Source: Protea cynaroides
Taxonomy: Eukaryota > Streptophyta > Magnoliopsida > Proteales > Proteaceae
Length of the DNA stretch: 64,000 nt
Direction of reading: 5' to 3'
NCBI GenBank assembly: GCA_028583415.1
Contig: CM053266.1
Coordinates: 29,512,942-29,576,941 of the forward strand
The notes below the pieces were generated by a model. The model saw only the letters and a list, made by a program, of their open reading frames with translations, was not told the origin of the DNA and searched no databases. Made by a program: the position numbers and the translations under genes. Below, piece by piece: positions 23,972 through 36,258 of the stretch; the stretch's first letter is position 1, and each line of letters opens with the position of its first letter.

Positions 23972-26900
23972 ATGGAGAGAGAGAAGGAGTTGAAAGAATC
24001 AAAGTTTAACAAAATTTGTGTGTTTTGTGGTAGTAGTCAAGGAAAGAAGAGTAGCTACCAAGATGCTGCTATAGAACTTGGGAAGGAATTGGTAATGCTT
24101 CTTCAAAGCCACTTCTTTTCTCTCTGTTCCTTCATGTCTGGTTTCTTCACTTTGCTTTCCAATCCCATCCAGTTTCGGTCTGCGATATTTACAGAATCTA
24201 TCTTGTTTCATGGATTCTTTTCCTGTTCTTTTCTCGGATTCATACTTTATAGTTTGTTGAGCTGAGTTTGTTATCAGGATTTTTTTAGGACTTCCATCTT
24301 TTTCATTAGTACAGTTGGTCTATTTATGTCAATTGCCTCCTGGGTTTTGCTTCAAACGTTGGTTCCATTTTTTTTTCTCCTTTTTGTTAATATTCTCTTG
24401 TTTCTACCATGACCCTGAAAATGTGTTTTTTTCTGTTCTGGGTTTCTTCTACTTTGTTCTAATGATCATGTGTTTGGCCCCAAGGCCGAAACAGAGCTCT
24501 CATCTACAGACTAGGAGCTGGATTCCACAGCTCCACTCATTTCTTGTAGTTGAAGAGTGAATGTACTTACACGTACTCTTTCTGTAGAATTAGTACTGAA
24601 GAACCCATTGTCATTCCATGTCTCTTTTTGTTGAAAACAGAGTAAATGAATTTTAATGGATAATGCTCAAAACAAAGAAAACAGAGAGATGTTATAAGAA
24701 AATGCTGTGGTTCCTTCTTTTGACTAATTTGGCTTGGCTGTTGAAGGTGGCAAGGAACATTGATTTGGTTTATGGAGGTGGAAGCGTAGGCCTGATGGGT
24801 TTGGTTTCGCAAGTTGTTCATGATGGTGGCCGCCATGTTCTTGGGTGAGTTCTTCTGTTCCATGAAGTTCTCAAAAAAACAATTGAATGAACATCACAGA
24901 TTGGATGGAAAACTTTCAGTGATTTGGGCTTTTGAATTTATTGTTTTTGTTTTTGTTTTTAATCACATCCACAACTAATTTCTGTCATGTTGTTGTCTTC
25001 CCGCAGTGTTATTCCCAAGACGCTCATGCCTCGAGAGGTATGTCTGCTGTGATTTAAAATGTCTTAAAGCTTTTCTTCTTTTTAAGATAAAGGGATAAAA
25101 AAGGACAACGGCAAACCACAGGGAAGAGATAGAGAGGGGGAGAGCTCTCGGATACTTGGACATGGCCACAAGGATTTTTCTTGCTCTGAAACAGGAGGAG
25201 AGAAAAAAAAAAAAAAAAAACTTTTCATGGGTTAGCTTTGATTTCATCCATTAATTTTATTCTTTTATATAAAAAAGGATTTCTGGAGTAGATATAAGTA
25301 GGGATCTCACATAAGTTTAATACCATTTCTAAATGATCCTTTCTTTTTTCCAGTTTTGTCATTGCTTGCTTTTTGTTTGTGTGTGGGATGTGTGGTTCAT
25401 CCTTTCTGGCTCAGGAGGATTATAATAGTTTTTGTTTTTCCAAAGTTCTCTTTTTTTCATTTTGCATTTGTGTTTCACACAATAAAAGGTGGTGTTTGAT
25501 CCTTGAAAATAAATAAAAACTAAAGAAGATAAGAAAGCAGAAAGGTGGTCCTAGTTTGAATCTTTTCTAGACTTCTTGTCTTTACCATCTTTTTCTGTAT
25601 TTTTTTTCTTTCTTTATTTTGCTGGTCTTTTTTTGAGTTTAAAGACTTGCCGAGGAACTGCCGATTTTGAAGTTTCAGGGTTAAGCCCACTGACCACCAC
25701 ACTTGCAGGCTGCAGCCCTCATCACTGCTTCCCTGCACAAAACCCCATACAAAAGTTCTATTTGAAAACTTCAACTGTGGAAATCTCTCCCTCTCTCTTT
25801 CTCTCTAGGTTTAACCTTTTTCTTTTTCTTTTTCTTTTTTTTTGGGGTAAATTTCTAGGTTTAACCTTCTTTCTTGCTCTTACCCTTTTGCAGATTACTG
25901 GTGAAACAGTAGGGGAAGTGAAGGCAGTCGCAGATATGCACCAAAGGAAGGCAGAGATGGCTAGACAGTCAGATGCCTTTATTGCCTTACCCGGTTAGTG
26001 TAAATCCTGCAAAATTCTCAGGCAATACTAACACAAATCACAAAAGGACAACTCAAGAAGGATAAATGCATTCTGGTTGGAAGAATAAGTAATATCCATA
26101 TTTTACATACTAACCCAGAGCAGGGGCTCAACCCTGCTTGCAATCCAACAGACAAGAAGCAAGAGATCATTCTGCTTTTTCTGAAGACAATGATTTAAAC
26201 TTGAGAGGATTAAAAAGCTCAGTGCTTGTTTGATTTCTTTGCTTGCCTTAACTCTAGTGTTTTTTTATTTTATTTTTTTATTTTTTATTTTTTTTATTTT
26301 TTGGTGCATCCTTAACTCTAGTCTTATCTACAAGCATTCTAAGAGTATAAATAAATCACTATAAATTAAAACACTTGTATATATGATATATGGGTTGTAG
26401 TATGTAGCAGGGGAAGATGTACAGTTAGCCTGCCTCATCTGTTACTAAATATGGTAATGCTGTGAAAGCAACTGTTACTGCCTCCATTGGAATATAAGAG
26501 TTTGGAAATTGAAATAGACCCCCAATATCCATGATTAGAGAACAACTCTTCAAAGTTCAAACCCTAGTTCCTGACCCATCAACATCAGACACTGAAAATC
26601 AGGGCTTCAGAAAAAAATCTGTTTCAGTGATTAATATGCTCTGTTATTTATCTTTTGTTCCTTTTTGTTTGTTCCATCTTTTGGATGGAAAAGATAGACT
26701 GGAAGCTCGTGATGTTACCGTACCATCTAGTTTCCAAATAAAGAAAAAGAAACACTCAGTACTCTAATGAAATAATTTTGCCAACTATGACCTATAAGTA
26801 ACAGGAAATAATGTTACACCTCCAATAAAAGTCTGATGATCTTCTTTTGAGAGAGAGAGAGAGAGAGAGAGAAAGAGACTGTCAACTCTGTACAGTCTTA

Positions 26901-28194
26901 CCGAACACATTTACATTGAGCCAATCCCTTATGATTTTCACCACCCCAAAGGTGGAGAGGATAACCACCATGTTCAGAAAAATACAGGGGTAGATATGTC
27001 TTTTAGAACTCTATTGAGTGGCCAAGCAATAATGTAATCCAGAATAAAGACTTAGGTGTTAACATAAAGACTAATGGAAAATTTGTCCCATTGATCAATG
27101 TAAATTGGCAAAACAAATTATTGGCGTCTGTAGGTTTAAGGAGTGCTAATTATGCCTTCTCAGTAGCCTTAGTTTCATCGTTGCCAAGTCATGACTCTTC
27201 TCACATTCTTTCATTTTCAATAGATGTCTCCTTCAGAAAATCTGTTCTATCATCCAGTGGATAAATTAATTAAAGAAATATTTGATGTACTTGCAGGTGG
27301 TTATGGGACTCTTGAGGAGCTACTTGAAGTGATAACATGGGCTCAACTAGGCATACATGATAAGCCAGTAAGTTTCTTCTTAAATTCTTTGTTACATGTG
27401 TCCATTCAAAACTCAGATACTCATCACTGATTTAACTATTTTCATTTTTTTTTTTTCTTGGCTGTGTACTCTTTTAATGCTTGAAACACCATAACTAAAC
27501 CTTGATAAGTAACAGTACAACATATTCTGAATTTTGAAGGTGGGTTTGTTGAATGTGGATGGGTACTACAACTCATTGCTGTCATTCATTGACAAAGCTG
27601 TAGAGGAAGGATTTATTATTCCTAATGCACGCCATATCATTGTATCTGCCCCTACAGCAAAGGAATTGGTGAAGAAAATGGAGGTAATTATTCCTTTAAA
27701 TTATTTATTTTAAACAGATCGAACAATTAGGTTAAATATCGGTAGTGTCATGCAACCCTCGATGGAACCTGCTCTGTTTCTTCACTAAATGAAGTCAGAA
27801 AGTCACCATGGATTATAACCACTTATGCTATTGAGATTCAATTGCCTAGATTTCCCTGTGCAGAATTTTTCATTTCTTGATTGGCAAAGCCTCAACTCAG
27901 CTCTTGCAATAATACTCTGTATACAAGAGATACATGCATACAAGTAGAAAAATGCCTTATGACTACATCAAAGCATATGGTGTGAGATAATGCTTATAAC
28001 CACATGTCTATGTAGTTTTGAATCCATGCATGCATGACCTTTATGTATAGTTATACTGCCCCCCACCCTCCAAAAAAAACTAATTGTTTCCCTAATTGTA
28101 GGAGTATTTTCCCCGCCATGAAAGAGTTGCTTCACAGTTGAGCTGGGAGATCGAACAGCTTGGCTACTCTTCAAATTGTGATATCTCTCGGTAA
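23972..28194 (+). CDS. LOG: Cytokinin riboside 5'-monophosphate phosphoribohydrolase (LOG)
   Basis: Seven coding exons: 23972-24091, 24747-24844, 25007-25037, 25894-25993, 27297-27367, 27540-27683 and 28102-28194 (stop TAA). All have GT..AG borders and matching phases; together they encode 218 aa, the usual LOG length. The protein has the LOG-family Rossmann fold: KICVFCGSSQGKK near residue 14, GGGSVGLMG at 50-58, and the diagnostic PGGYGTLEE at 116-124, whose glutamate is catalytic in the family. LOG enzymes cleave ribose 5-phosphate from cytokinin nucleotides to release the active free base directly, in the cytosol and nucleus. The start is the first ATG before the conserved KICVFCGS; a good Kozak-like aATGG surrounds it. 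Nothing is broken. Which numbered paralogue (LOG1-LOG8) it matches cannot be settled here. Intron 4 is the longest (1303 bp) and carries a (GA)n run. Confidence 0.95.
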
Positions 28195-31118
28195 AAATAT
28201 TAGATTGGAAGAGGGATTGGAGGTGGGATGGCCGGGAAATGGAAGAGACTAATTCTGAATACCAAAAGTTTCCACTGTGGAGGAATTCTTTCTGTAAAAT
28301 ACCACAAATGACTTAATATATGTTGCTTTCCTTTGATTGGAAATAATTGGTTTTCTTTATGTTTCAACTTATGTAACGTACTACAGTTTACAATGGCACT
28401 CACTCAATGTATCATGACAATTAGGACTAGTGTGGAGGATTTCTACAACTTACTTGCATGTACAATTCTCTTGATATCTTACCCAAAATCATCTCAAATC
28501 AAATCAAGAAACAAATTAAATTAAGGATGGGAACAGTGAACCAAGTTTCAACATGCTTAACCATATCACCAAGCCTAATCAGAGTATTCTGTTAGGAGAG
28601 GCTAAACCGATATGGTAGCTACAACTAGATCAGCATTCAACAATATCACCAGATCGAGTAAGACTTATGTTGTCAGAAGTAATATATATGCATAAAGGAT
28701 CACAAAGATTAGAGTACATGATTCATAATCAAAGAGAGTGGATATGTTTTCTGAAATAATCATTTTAGATCATAAGGGGAGTAGACCTCTGTATAATCAT
28801 GGTCAAAGGTAGCAGATTTGCGAATCAAATTGCTCTCTGCCGATTTCAATCCCATCTGATTTCCGCCAGAATCGAGTGTGATTTAGCCAGATTCTCCAGT
28901 AGGATGGGGCACCTTCAATTTTCCATAGCCAAATGATGTAGCAAAATTAATAGAAAAGGTTGGGGTTGTTGTCCCTTGTTCTCAGGCAAAAATAGGAAGA
29001 GTCGGATACACGGAAGGCCAAATTCAAGGTTCAATGCACTAATTGGAATGCCAGGAAGAAAGGATTTCCCCCTATGTGGTAATCCTCAACCAGACTTCCA
29101 ACCCATTGTATCCCACCCTTTATTTAGGGTTTTCACATATTTATCAGCTTCAGATTAGGCATTCTCTGACACAAAGTACCTTGCCGATGCACCAGTTAGA
29201 ATCAATGATTCAAGACTGTTAAATTTTGGTGTGACCTGTTCCAACAGAACATGGTCCCTCTCCCTTCAGTATTCCTAGACTAACTAGAGATTGTCTTCCC
29301 TTGCTTCTAAATACCTCCTTTTCCACATAATTTGTCTACTTGAGCTGTTTTTAATTAGCTAAGAAATGTCGTCCGCTAATTAGCATCACCACCCCCAAGA
29401 AGCCAAAAGATTGCCATCTCCCAACAACTGGGTAATCAGCACTAGAGTCACTAGAGTCAGCAGCTAAAACAATGTTTAACATTTGAACAAGAAGTTTAAG
29501 CAATTTATGGGGAGGAGAGAAAGTAAAGAGTCTTACAGACATGTTGTTAACATGTTTTCTAATGATGGTTTTGAAATTTTGACAACAGACAATGGGGGAA
29601 AAGGAGTGGAAGGAAAGGGCCTTCTGTTATTAATTCATCGGAGGAGGAGGGGGTCACCCTCGCCCGGCCTGTGGTCAACAAATGACAGACAGAAAAAAGA
29701 AGGGAAAGGGCCGAGTGTTGATGAATTTGGAGGGGAAGAGAGTCCAGGGTCATGTACTATGGACATGTTCATGAACTGATGTACACCTTTGGTTCCTTTT
29801 GCTGCTGTCACTACCTCTGGTTCACTTGGGTATTGTCAAATTCTGTACCACAACTCTACCTGATCTGTTAAATCAGAGCAAAAGAAGTGGTGGGTGAGGA
29901 GTCAATTTTAGTGGGTATGTTGAGTTTGTTTTTCAAATTGATCTAATACTTTGATTATGTCTATAAAATCATGTGTATAAAGAAAGGGACGATCTGCCTT
30001 TCTATAATCGATAGGTCAAAATCATGATGTGGGCATCTCCTGTGACATCATTATCAATGCTTATAACCACCTAAAAAGCACCCCTTTCCATTAACTGGTG
30101 TAACTGCCAAGGTTCAAGTAAGCGGAATCAGCAACAAGATCGGCCTCCGCCGATTCTGATTCTATTGGAACAGACCTGAATTTGCCTGAACCTTAAAAAT
30201 CGATCAGGACCAGCCGATTCCAATCGGATTCGACAGGAGTCTGGATCCAATTCCGATTCTTAGAACCATGGTAACAACAGTTAATAGAAACAGTTTATGA
30301 GCTCTGTTCCTGATCCTGAAGCCGGATATAAAGGAAATTTTGGGAGGAGGGGATCCATAGATCAGGATGGCTGGGCGAGAGTAAAATAAGGAGCAGGGCC
30401 CTCACAAGTATACCTGGCACGAATTAATCGAATTGAACCCTAATTTTTGGATCAAATTTCATTTTCATTTGGTCTAAATCCATTTTTGCAGTGTGAATTG
30501 AGGAAGAAGAAAGAATTAGGTCATATAATGCATATTTTACAAATATAAGGAGCATGTCAGTATTAGTAGAACAAAAGGAATTAAATATTAATATAATTGG
30601 ATCGTATCCGTACCTTGAGCTTGGTAGTTTTGGTCCAAAGAGAACCAAAAGAAGTGGGTTGGAGAGGATTCCTCTGGATGGTATCAATAGTAATAGTTGC
30701 TGAGGATAGAGTTTAGCTCTGTCGAGCGCTAATTACATGAATTTTTTTTTTTTTTTTTTTTTTTTATGGGGCGTAAAACTGATTAGATGATTTATATTGC
30801 ACAAAACCGATTATTCGATTTCTACAAAAAGAAAATAAAAAAAGTTTCATTTATTAACTCTGCCAAGTGGATTTTAATCCTCTCATGTCCTTTATGCCAA
30901 CAAGAGGTGATTGTATTTTACTGTGCATACATATCGATGTATCAGTATACGATATATACGTACAGTGGATGATAGCCATTGGATTTCCTCATACCGGCAT
31001 GAGGGGCATGAGAGGATTTGAATCTCTGTCAAGTTAACTTTTTTTTTTCTTTTTCTACTCATAAATCAACCATTTATTATTTACAAAAAAAAAAAAATCA
31101 ACCACCTATTTTTTTTTT
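28195..31118. other. LOG 3' UTR and intergenic, no gene seen
   Basis: The first ~300 bp after 28194 is probably LOG 3' untranslated sequence. The rest has no recognisable gene; the frames at 28976-29158 and 29483-29779 have no known domain. ggcctccgccgattctgatt-type words near 30140-30260 and 28845-28900 suggest two copies of a diverged dispersed repeat. A 25-base T run lies at about 30742-30766, and gagaggatttgaatc at 31010-31024 is a lone end of the MITE family at 18777. Confidence 0.55.
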
Positions 31119-31218
31119 GGATAAACTATACCAGAGGTATCTCACGGTTTAAAAATCATATCAGAGGTACTTGACGTTTTAAGAAATTATACCAGAGGTA
31201 TCTCACGTTTCAAAAATA

Positions 31219-32612
31219 GAATAAATTTCTGTTATCCCCCATAATAGTTTCAAAACATCACCTACCACCAATACGTTTCAAAAAACATCAAATGCACCCA
31301 AGTAACTGACGGAAGTGACAGAAATGAGTGATAGACCGTTTTAGCCTTTATGTTTTTAATTGAAAATTTTTAAAATTAACAAAATCCCTAAAATAACCCT
31401 GGTCATTCGGTTAGATAAACAGCCCAATCTTCTCCGGCACCGGTTAATAGGTAAGTCCCCTTAATCCCCTCTCTTTCCTTCCCTCTCTCCCTTCCTCATC
31501 GTTCTCCAACCTAACCTTATAGATATATATGTATCAATTTCCAAACTCCATTTCTCGTTCACGACTGTTCTACTCACAAGCTCCACATCAGAGAGAGAGA
31601 GAGAGAGAGAGAGGGAGGATCTCGTTCGTTCAATTGAAGATCCTTATCGTCTTCTTCTTCGTATTTGTCAATCTAGCAGTCGGCAAAAATCGACATATAG
31701 TGAATTTTCGATCACCAAATCTATTCCGAGAAAGCTTAACTTGGGATCCAGTAGCCCAACACTTTGTCGTAGGCTCTCTTCACGATCGCTTGATTCAAGC
31801 TGTCTCCGATGCCGGCATCGTTGAAACCCTAATTTCAGACCCCAACCTTCCCCCAGACGTCGCCATCCTCGGTCTCACAATCGATTCCATCAACCGCCGT
31901 CTCCTAGCTGTTATCCACGCCGGCGATCCTCAACCCCACTTCGATGCCCTCGCTGCTTACGATCTCCGATCTTGCCAACGCCTCTTTCTGGCACAACTTA
32001 CTGATCCTACCTCTTCCGACCGTCAAATCTCCAACGACGTCGCCGTCGATTGCAACGGCAATGCTTACGTCACCAATGCCTTCGGCAATTTCAGTTCCCA
32101 CTCCTCAATGCTTTCTTCGCCGCAAGGTCATTGTACGTAGGTAGGTTTCTTTCTCTGTAAATCTTGGTTTCTTCCTCCGGCGAAAACCATCAATGGAATC
32201 CAACTCACAACTCTCTTATTGTTAGCGGGTGTTCGTGGGTTCTCTATTTATTTTGGCGGTAAGCTCTCTTCTCCGTGGAACAAGTATCTAAAGCTCTCTT
32301 CACCGTGGAACAAACATCGAAGCCTTTCCTTCTCTGTGGAAGAGCAACTCGGAAGGAAATCGGATTTGCAATTTTTTTTTTTTTTTTTTTTTGCTAAGAG
32401 GGTAAAAAAGTCTTTTGACTTATCTATTAGGGTATTATAGTCCATTTCACATTCTTTTTTGATGACATCAACAACTAACGGGATTGGTTTAACGGAATGG
32501 ACCTATTTGATTAACGGTGGTAAATGTTTGGGTGGTATTTGATGTTTTTTGAAACGTATGGGTGGTAGGTGATGTTTTGAAACTATTATGGAGGGTAGCA
32601 GAAATTTTCTCT
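31219..32612. mobile_element. Inner long-TIR element, 1394 bp, perfect 9-bp TSD (Pack-MULE-like)
   Basis: The terminal inverted repeats span about 90 bp. They share a 31-base identical block (from ccataatag at 31239 on the left) and, after one mismatch, a further 23 identical bases. The element is flanked by the identical 9-mer tcaaaaata at 31210-31218 and 32613-32621. A 9-bp duplication indicates Mutator-type transposition. The cargo is an SMP-30-like gene fragment at 31529-32115 plus a short repeated block (ctcttc(t/a)ccgtggaaca at about 32266 and 32297). No transposase. It sits inside the outer element's left subterminal repeats. Confidence 0.88.
31529..32115 (+). pseudogene. Captured first exon of an SMP-30/strictosidine-synthase-like gene
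   Basis: An intact frame begins with a (GA)n-encoded basic stretch, then a hydrophobic segment (LKILIVFFFVFVNLAVG) like a signal peptide. Next come beta-propeller blades: FRESLTWDP, then FVVGSLHDR, then LPPDVAILGLTIDS and SNDVAVDCNGNAYVTNAFGNF. This order matches the N-terminal part of plant SMP-30/gluconolactonase-like (calcium-dependent phosphotriesterase superfamily) proteins. After AFGNF the match ends and the frame stops at 32138-32140, so the remaining blades are missing. The true family start is probably just before the hydrophobic segment; the upstream residues come from the former 5' leader. Whether the copy is transcribed cannot be told. Confidence 0.75.
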
Positions 32613-33095
32613 TCAAAAATATTACACTTGGAGTACCTTTTATATTTGTACTTTCAAATCTATTCCTGTTTAGCATAACTTTCTTGATCCCCTTTGGTTC
32701 ACTCTCTCACCATTTTGTTGCTGCAACGATTCACCTCTTGGATTCTCATGTGCTCATCGCTGTCTCAATTGCCCACCCCCTCTCTTGCCCCTGTTATATC
32801 CTGTGATCCTTCTTCACCGGTGGTTGTTCATCACCAAGTCACAAATCTCGACTATGGTACACACTTCTGCTGAAAACTCTAAAACCCAACTTACATTTTT
32901 TCTAGCAGGTGTACCAATGATCAGACACCAAATACAAGTATTCAATAAGAAACGATCAGTCCTTGAAAATTTGAGATAGATCTAATGGTTAACTTAGAGG
33001 ATGTCAATGTTAAATAGGGTTAATGTTGAAAATATGAGAAGAGGTACTCAGGTATGATTTTTCAGAACGTCGCATACCTCTGGTGTAAATTATCC

Positions 33096-33320
33096 TTTTT
33101 TTTATCCCATACCCACAAAATCATGGTGTTTCAGTCATTTAGGCTTTATTTGATAACTCTCCATATCTTGAATCCTAGTGATTCGAATTCCATCACGTTT
33201 GATAAATCGAGTCCGATTCCAACTCCAATGAATAAACCAGTTTAAAAATGAAGAACTTATCGAGTTAAAATATGAGAGCTAAAAAAAAAAGCGCCAGTCT
33301 CTTCCTTACTCTGCTCTCGA

Positions 33321-33368
<48 letters not shown>

Positions 33369-34147
33369 GGACATCCATTTTCTATTTCTCTCCTTCATTC
33401 TTCAACCCTACAAACCCTATATACGAGTTGCAGGTTTGCCTCTTTATTTTTTTTTTCCTAAAACCATCCACTTGTAAAGGGTTTTAGGTTTGCGGTTCAC
33501 CTTTCCGATCGGTTCCGATGGAGATCTTTCCATCAATGGTGGTTGCTGATGCTCTTCTTCCTTCTCTCTAATTAGCAGCAATGACGGAGGTGCTCTTCTT
33601 TCTCTTTGACTAGTAGCGGAGGGTGGTGTTCTTCTTTTCTCTGATTAGCAGCAGTGACAAAGGTGCGCTTCTTTCATTCCGATTAGTAGCGGTGGTGGTG
33701 GTGGTGGTGGTGCTTCTTCTTTCTCTCTGATTTGAAGGCGGCAGGAGTATTCTTTCCTTCTTTCATTTTGGTGGAATTTGGTGTTCTCATCAACAGGATC
33801 TGCATTTCTTCTAATCACTTCATCGTTGAATCTGTATTTCTTCTGATTATCTCTGAAGGCAAATCCTTACTCAATTCATCATTCTTCAATTCTATTGGAG
33901 GTGATTCATCTATGTTCATTTCTTCAATACATTTTCCAATCAGTTTCTTGTGGAGATCCATCGATTCCGACACTGCTTCTTATCGATTTCGTTTTTAGTG
34001 CCGATCCATGCTCCTATTGCAATTCTAACACACCTTCTGATTGATTTCGTGCTAAACACTGTTCTTCTCACAATCTGTTCCCAATAAGCAAAAAAATCAA
34101 TGAAATTACTTCTGAAGAATATTACCAAATGCAGTCTTAGTGGGGTT
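33096..34147. other. UTR-like repeats, no gene called
   Basis: Holds a (CT)n run (about 33327-33358), an imperfect minisatellite at about 33545-33735 built on gatta(g)cagcag(t)gac...ggtg(c)tcttctttctct units, and a (GGT)n run (33691-33711). Frames at 33272-33487 and 33732-33998 show no recognisable domain. The block resembles a 5' leader followed by decayed coding sequence, possibly captured or pseudogenic. Confidence 0.4.
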
Positions 34148-34307
34148 ATTATCGTCTCCAATTGCTGGATCTTCCAATCGAGGATCCAGCGGTCTCTCTT
34201 AACCAGGCACATCTATCGATGTATTGGTGGTAGATGCGTCGAGTTAAAGAGAGACCGCTGGATCCTAGATCATCGATTGGAGGATCCAGCAATTGAAGAG
34301 GATAATG
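34148..34307. repeat. Long imperfect hairpin (arms ~57-67 bp, loop ~35 bp)
   Basis: The left arm (34148-34204) holds caattgctggatcttccaat and aggatccagcggtctctct. The right arm (34241-34307) is its inverse complement with one small bulge (tagatcat). The arms match at nearly all positions for about 55 bp, and weaker pairing continues outward. It could be a foldback transposon, a MITE or a small-RNA precursor. No flanking duplication was recognised. Confidence 0.85.
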
Positions 34308-34319
34308 ACTCATCTTAAT

Positions 34320-36110
34320 GTGCTCTACCATGTTGAGCCCTGACAATAGTAAAAGCTTATTCATTTACTACTCAGGGATTGGCACTTGTGGATGGTTTAC
34401 AAGAATCCACCTGAGCCCAACCAAAAAACTCAAAGTTGGGTTGAATCTTTCAAACCTGGGGTTGGTCTTGGGCTTAATAAATAAAAAATAAAAACCCAAT
34501 ATTGGGTTGACTCATTGAGGCCATCTATAGTTCCAAAACCCATACAAGCCCAAGCATTGAAATATCCAAAGAAATCTGAGCCTTTAATGCATGTAATGCA
34601 TAAATGTATGTTTATGTGTGTAGATCCTATATGTGTTATATAATGGTTACCAAGGAGTTAGGGTGGCATATTTAGCTAAGTTAACTGGATTCATATCTTC
34701 TCCTGTCGTTTGTCATTGGAAGGACTCTAGCAGTGTTTCATCGGTTGGAGTTCGTTCAGTGCACGTAACAATACATCAGTAAAATGCATCGAGTGAACTC
34801 CAGTTGCTAGATCACAATTGAAGAGACTGGAATACAAGAGATGATTTTTTTTTTTCAAGCTTATTTGGCTTCCCATAAGCTAGCTTCTAAGAGATGAAGG
34901 AGATTATAAGACAAGGTTTTGTGTAAGATTGTCTTAAGTTCCAAATGATACCATAATTTGTAAAAAAAATACAAAAATACTCCTTAATTAAATACTTTGG
35001 ATTTTCTTATTACACTACACGACCGACTAATGTTTGAATAAAAATTCTTCCCATCATCAACCTATTTTGAGTCCTACCAAAAAAAAAAAATCATCATATT
35101 TTAAGGGCTCACAAAAACACCTCGGATTGTGCCACAATATGTTTTACGAACAATAATGTGTTGAACTACTTCAACAAGCCTGCGCGTAAAGTATTCAGCA
35201 TTTGATGTTTGGATAGCATTATCCACAACCCCATTGCAGGCTCCGTCATCACTGACTCGCTTTCAAAATAATTTTTTTAGCTTATCCCAACACGCATTGT
35301 TCAGGATAATGTATTTTGATAATATATATAAATAAATACGGTATATATGATCTAAAAATAACGTAAAAAAAGATTACCATATTAGGATTAGGGAATTGTA
35401 AAAAAGGAAAGAGATCTAAAAGATTTTTTTTTCCTAAGATTCCTATTTGGCCCCAATTTTTTATACCTCTTCCAATAAATATTCTATTTAAGGTGTAAAA
35501 TAATTTGGAACCGTATTTTTTGTCCTCTTGATAAAATGTAATATTTTTTTCCTAGTTAGCGTAAAATTTTTCGTTTCATGTATGTATTCAAAAAATGTGT
35601 AAAACAAAGTCAATTTTAAATTGTTTTGAAAATATGTTTTGAAGAAAAGTTTGCCAGGGGGCATAAAATAGAATTTTTTTTCTTGTGGTACTTATCCACC
35701 AATCATACTTTTCCATTTCTATTCCTCATATTTTTTCTGTTTCTTTTTCGCATCTCATTTCGTCGAGAATAGTTCACCTGCATGTACTTATACTCTCCAT
35801 GGGAGTCCATCATTGTCGATGTGCTGTGGAACCCAACTCTAGAGTGTTGGACCCACTAGATATGAACGGTTATGGAATCCCATTGAGAGTACATGTATAT
35901 GTAGGAGATCTGAACTCCATTTCGTCTGAGTGACTTGAATAATATAGCAACCAATCAGCTAGGTGTCTAAGTATTACCAAACGTATTTAGGCGATACATT
36001 GACAACTATGGATCCATGTGTTATACTTTGTCATGCATATGGTAAAATAATTAGTACCTAAGTGTTTGAGTGAGTTGAACATTAGTATTCAAGTGTTTGA
36101 GCGACTTGAA
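34320..36110. other. Intergenic, no gene seen
   Basis: AT-rich, with A and T runs. The frame at 35685-35933 has no recognisable domain. Confidence 0.6.
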
Positions 36111-36111
36111 G

Positions 36112-36258
36112 AGTAAGGTTGTCATATTACAACTTGATGGTCATGGGTTCAAAACAAGAAAACAGTCTCTTCGCATTGTGAGGGTAAGACTGCGTACATT
36201 CTGTCCTCCACAGACTCTACAGTAACAGAAACCTCGTACAGTGAGACGCATTCTTTTT
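36112..36258 (+). mobile_element. tRNA-derived SINE
   Basis: The sequence has the layout of a common plant SINE. An A-box region ends near 36135, the B-box-like gggttcaaaac lies at about 36146, then gagggtaagactgcgtaca (about 36179), then a ctctacagtaacagaaacct block, and it ends gacgcattcttttt. The ggtaagNctgcgtaca word followed by a T-rich end is highly characteristic. Target duplications are not obvious. Confidence 0.75.

Larger units (their letters stand above)
31119..33095. mobile_element. Outer long-TIR element with subterminal repeats
   Basis: The left end ggataaactataccagaggt (31119) is matched by the inverse of the right end, whose complement reads ggataatttacaccagaggt (ending 33095). 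Similarity continues through gaaaaatcata and gtac blocks. Inside the left end the unit ata(c/t)cagaggta is repeated three times, at 31128, 31158 and 31189. The target is T-rich on both sides, so a 9-bp duplication cannot be judged. Without the inner element (31219-32612) this one would be only about 574 bp. No transposase. Confidence 0.6.

Noticed and set aside
23972..24265. Reading the LOG first exon onward to a stop at 24265
   Set aside because: A GT donor at 24091/24092 and the family sequence resuming at 24747 show that this is read-through into intron 1.
28976..29158. Small + frame after LOG as an extra exon
   Set aside because: LOG ends with a proper stop at 28194 at the usual family length; no splice link needed.
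29483..29779. A 98-codon frame in the LOG-downstream region
   Set aside because: Basic, low-complexity, no known domain or gene context.
34100..34364. Overlapping frames on both strands over the hairpin
   Set aside because: They mirror each other because of the inverted repeat; no domain.
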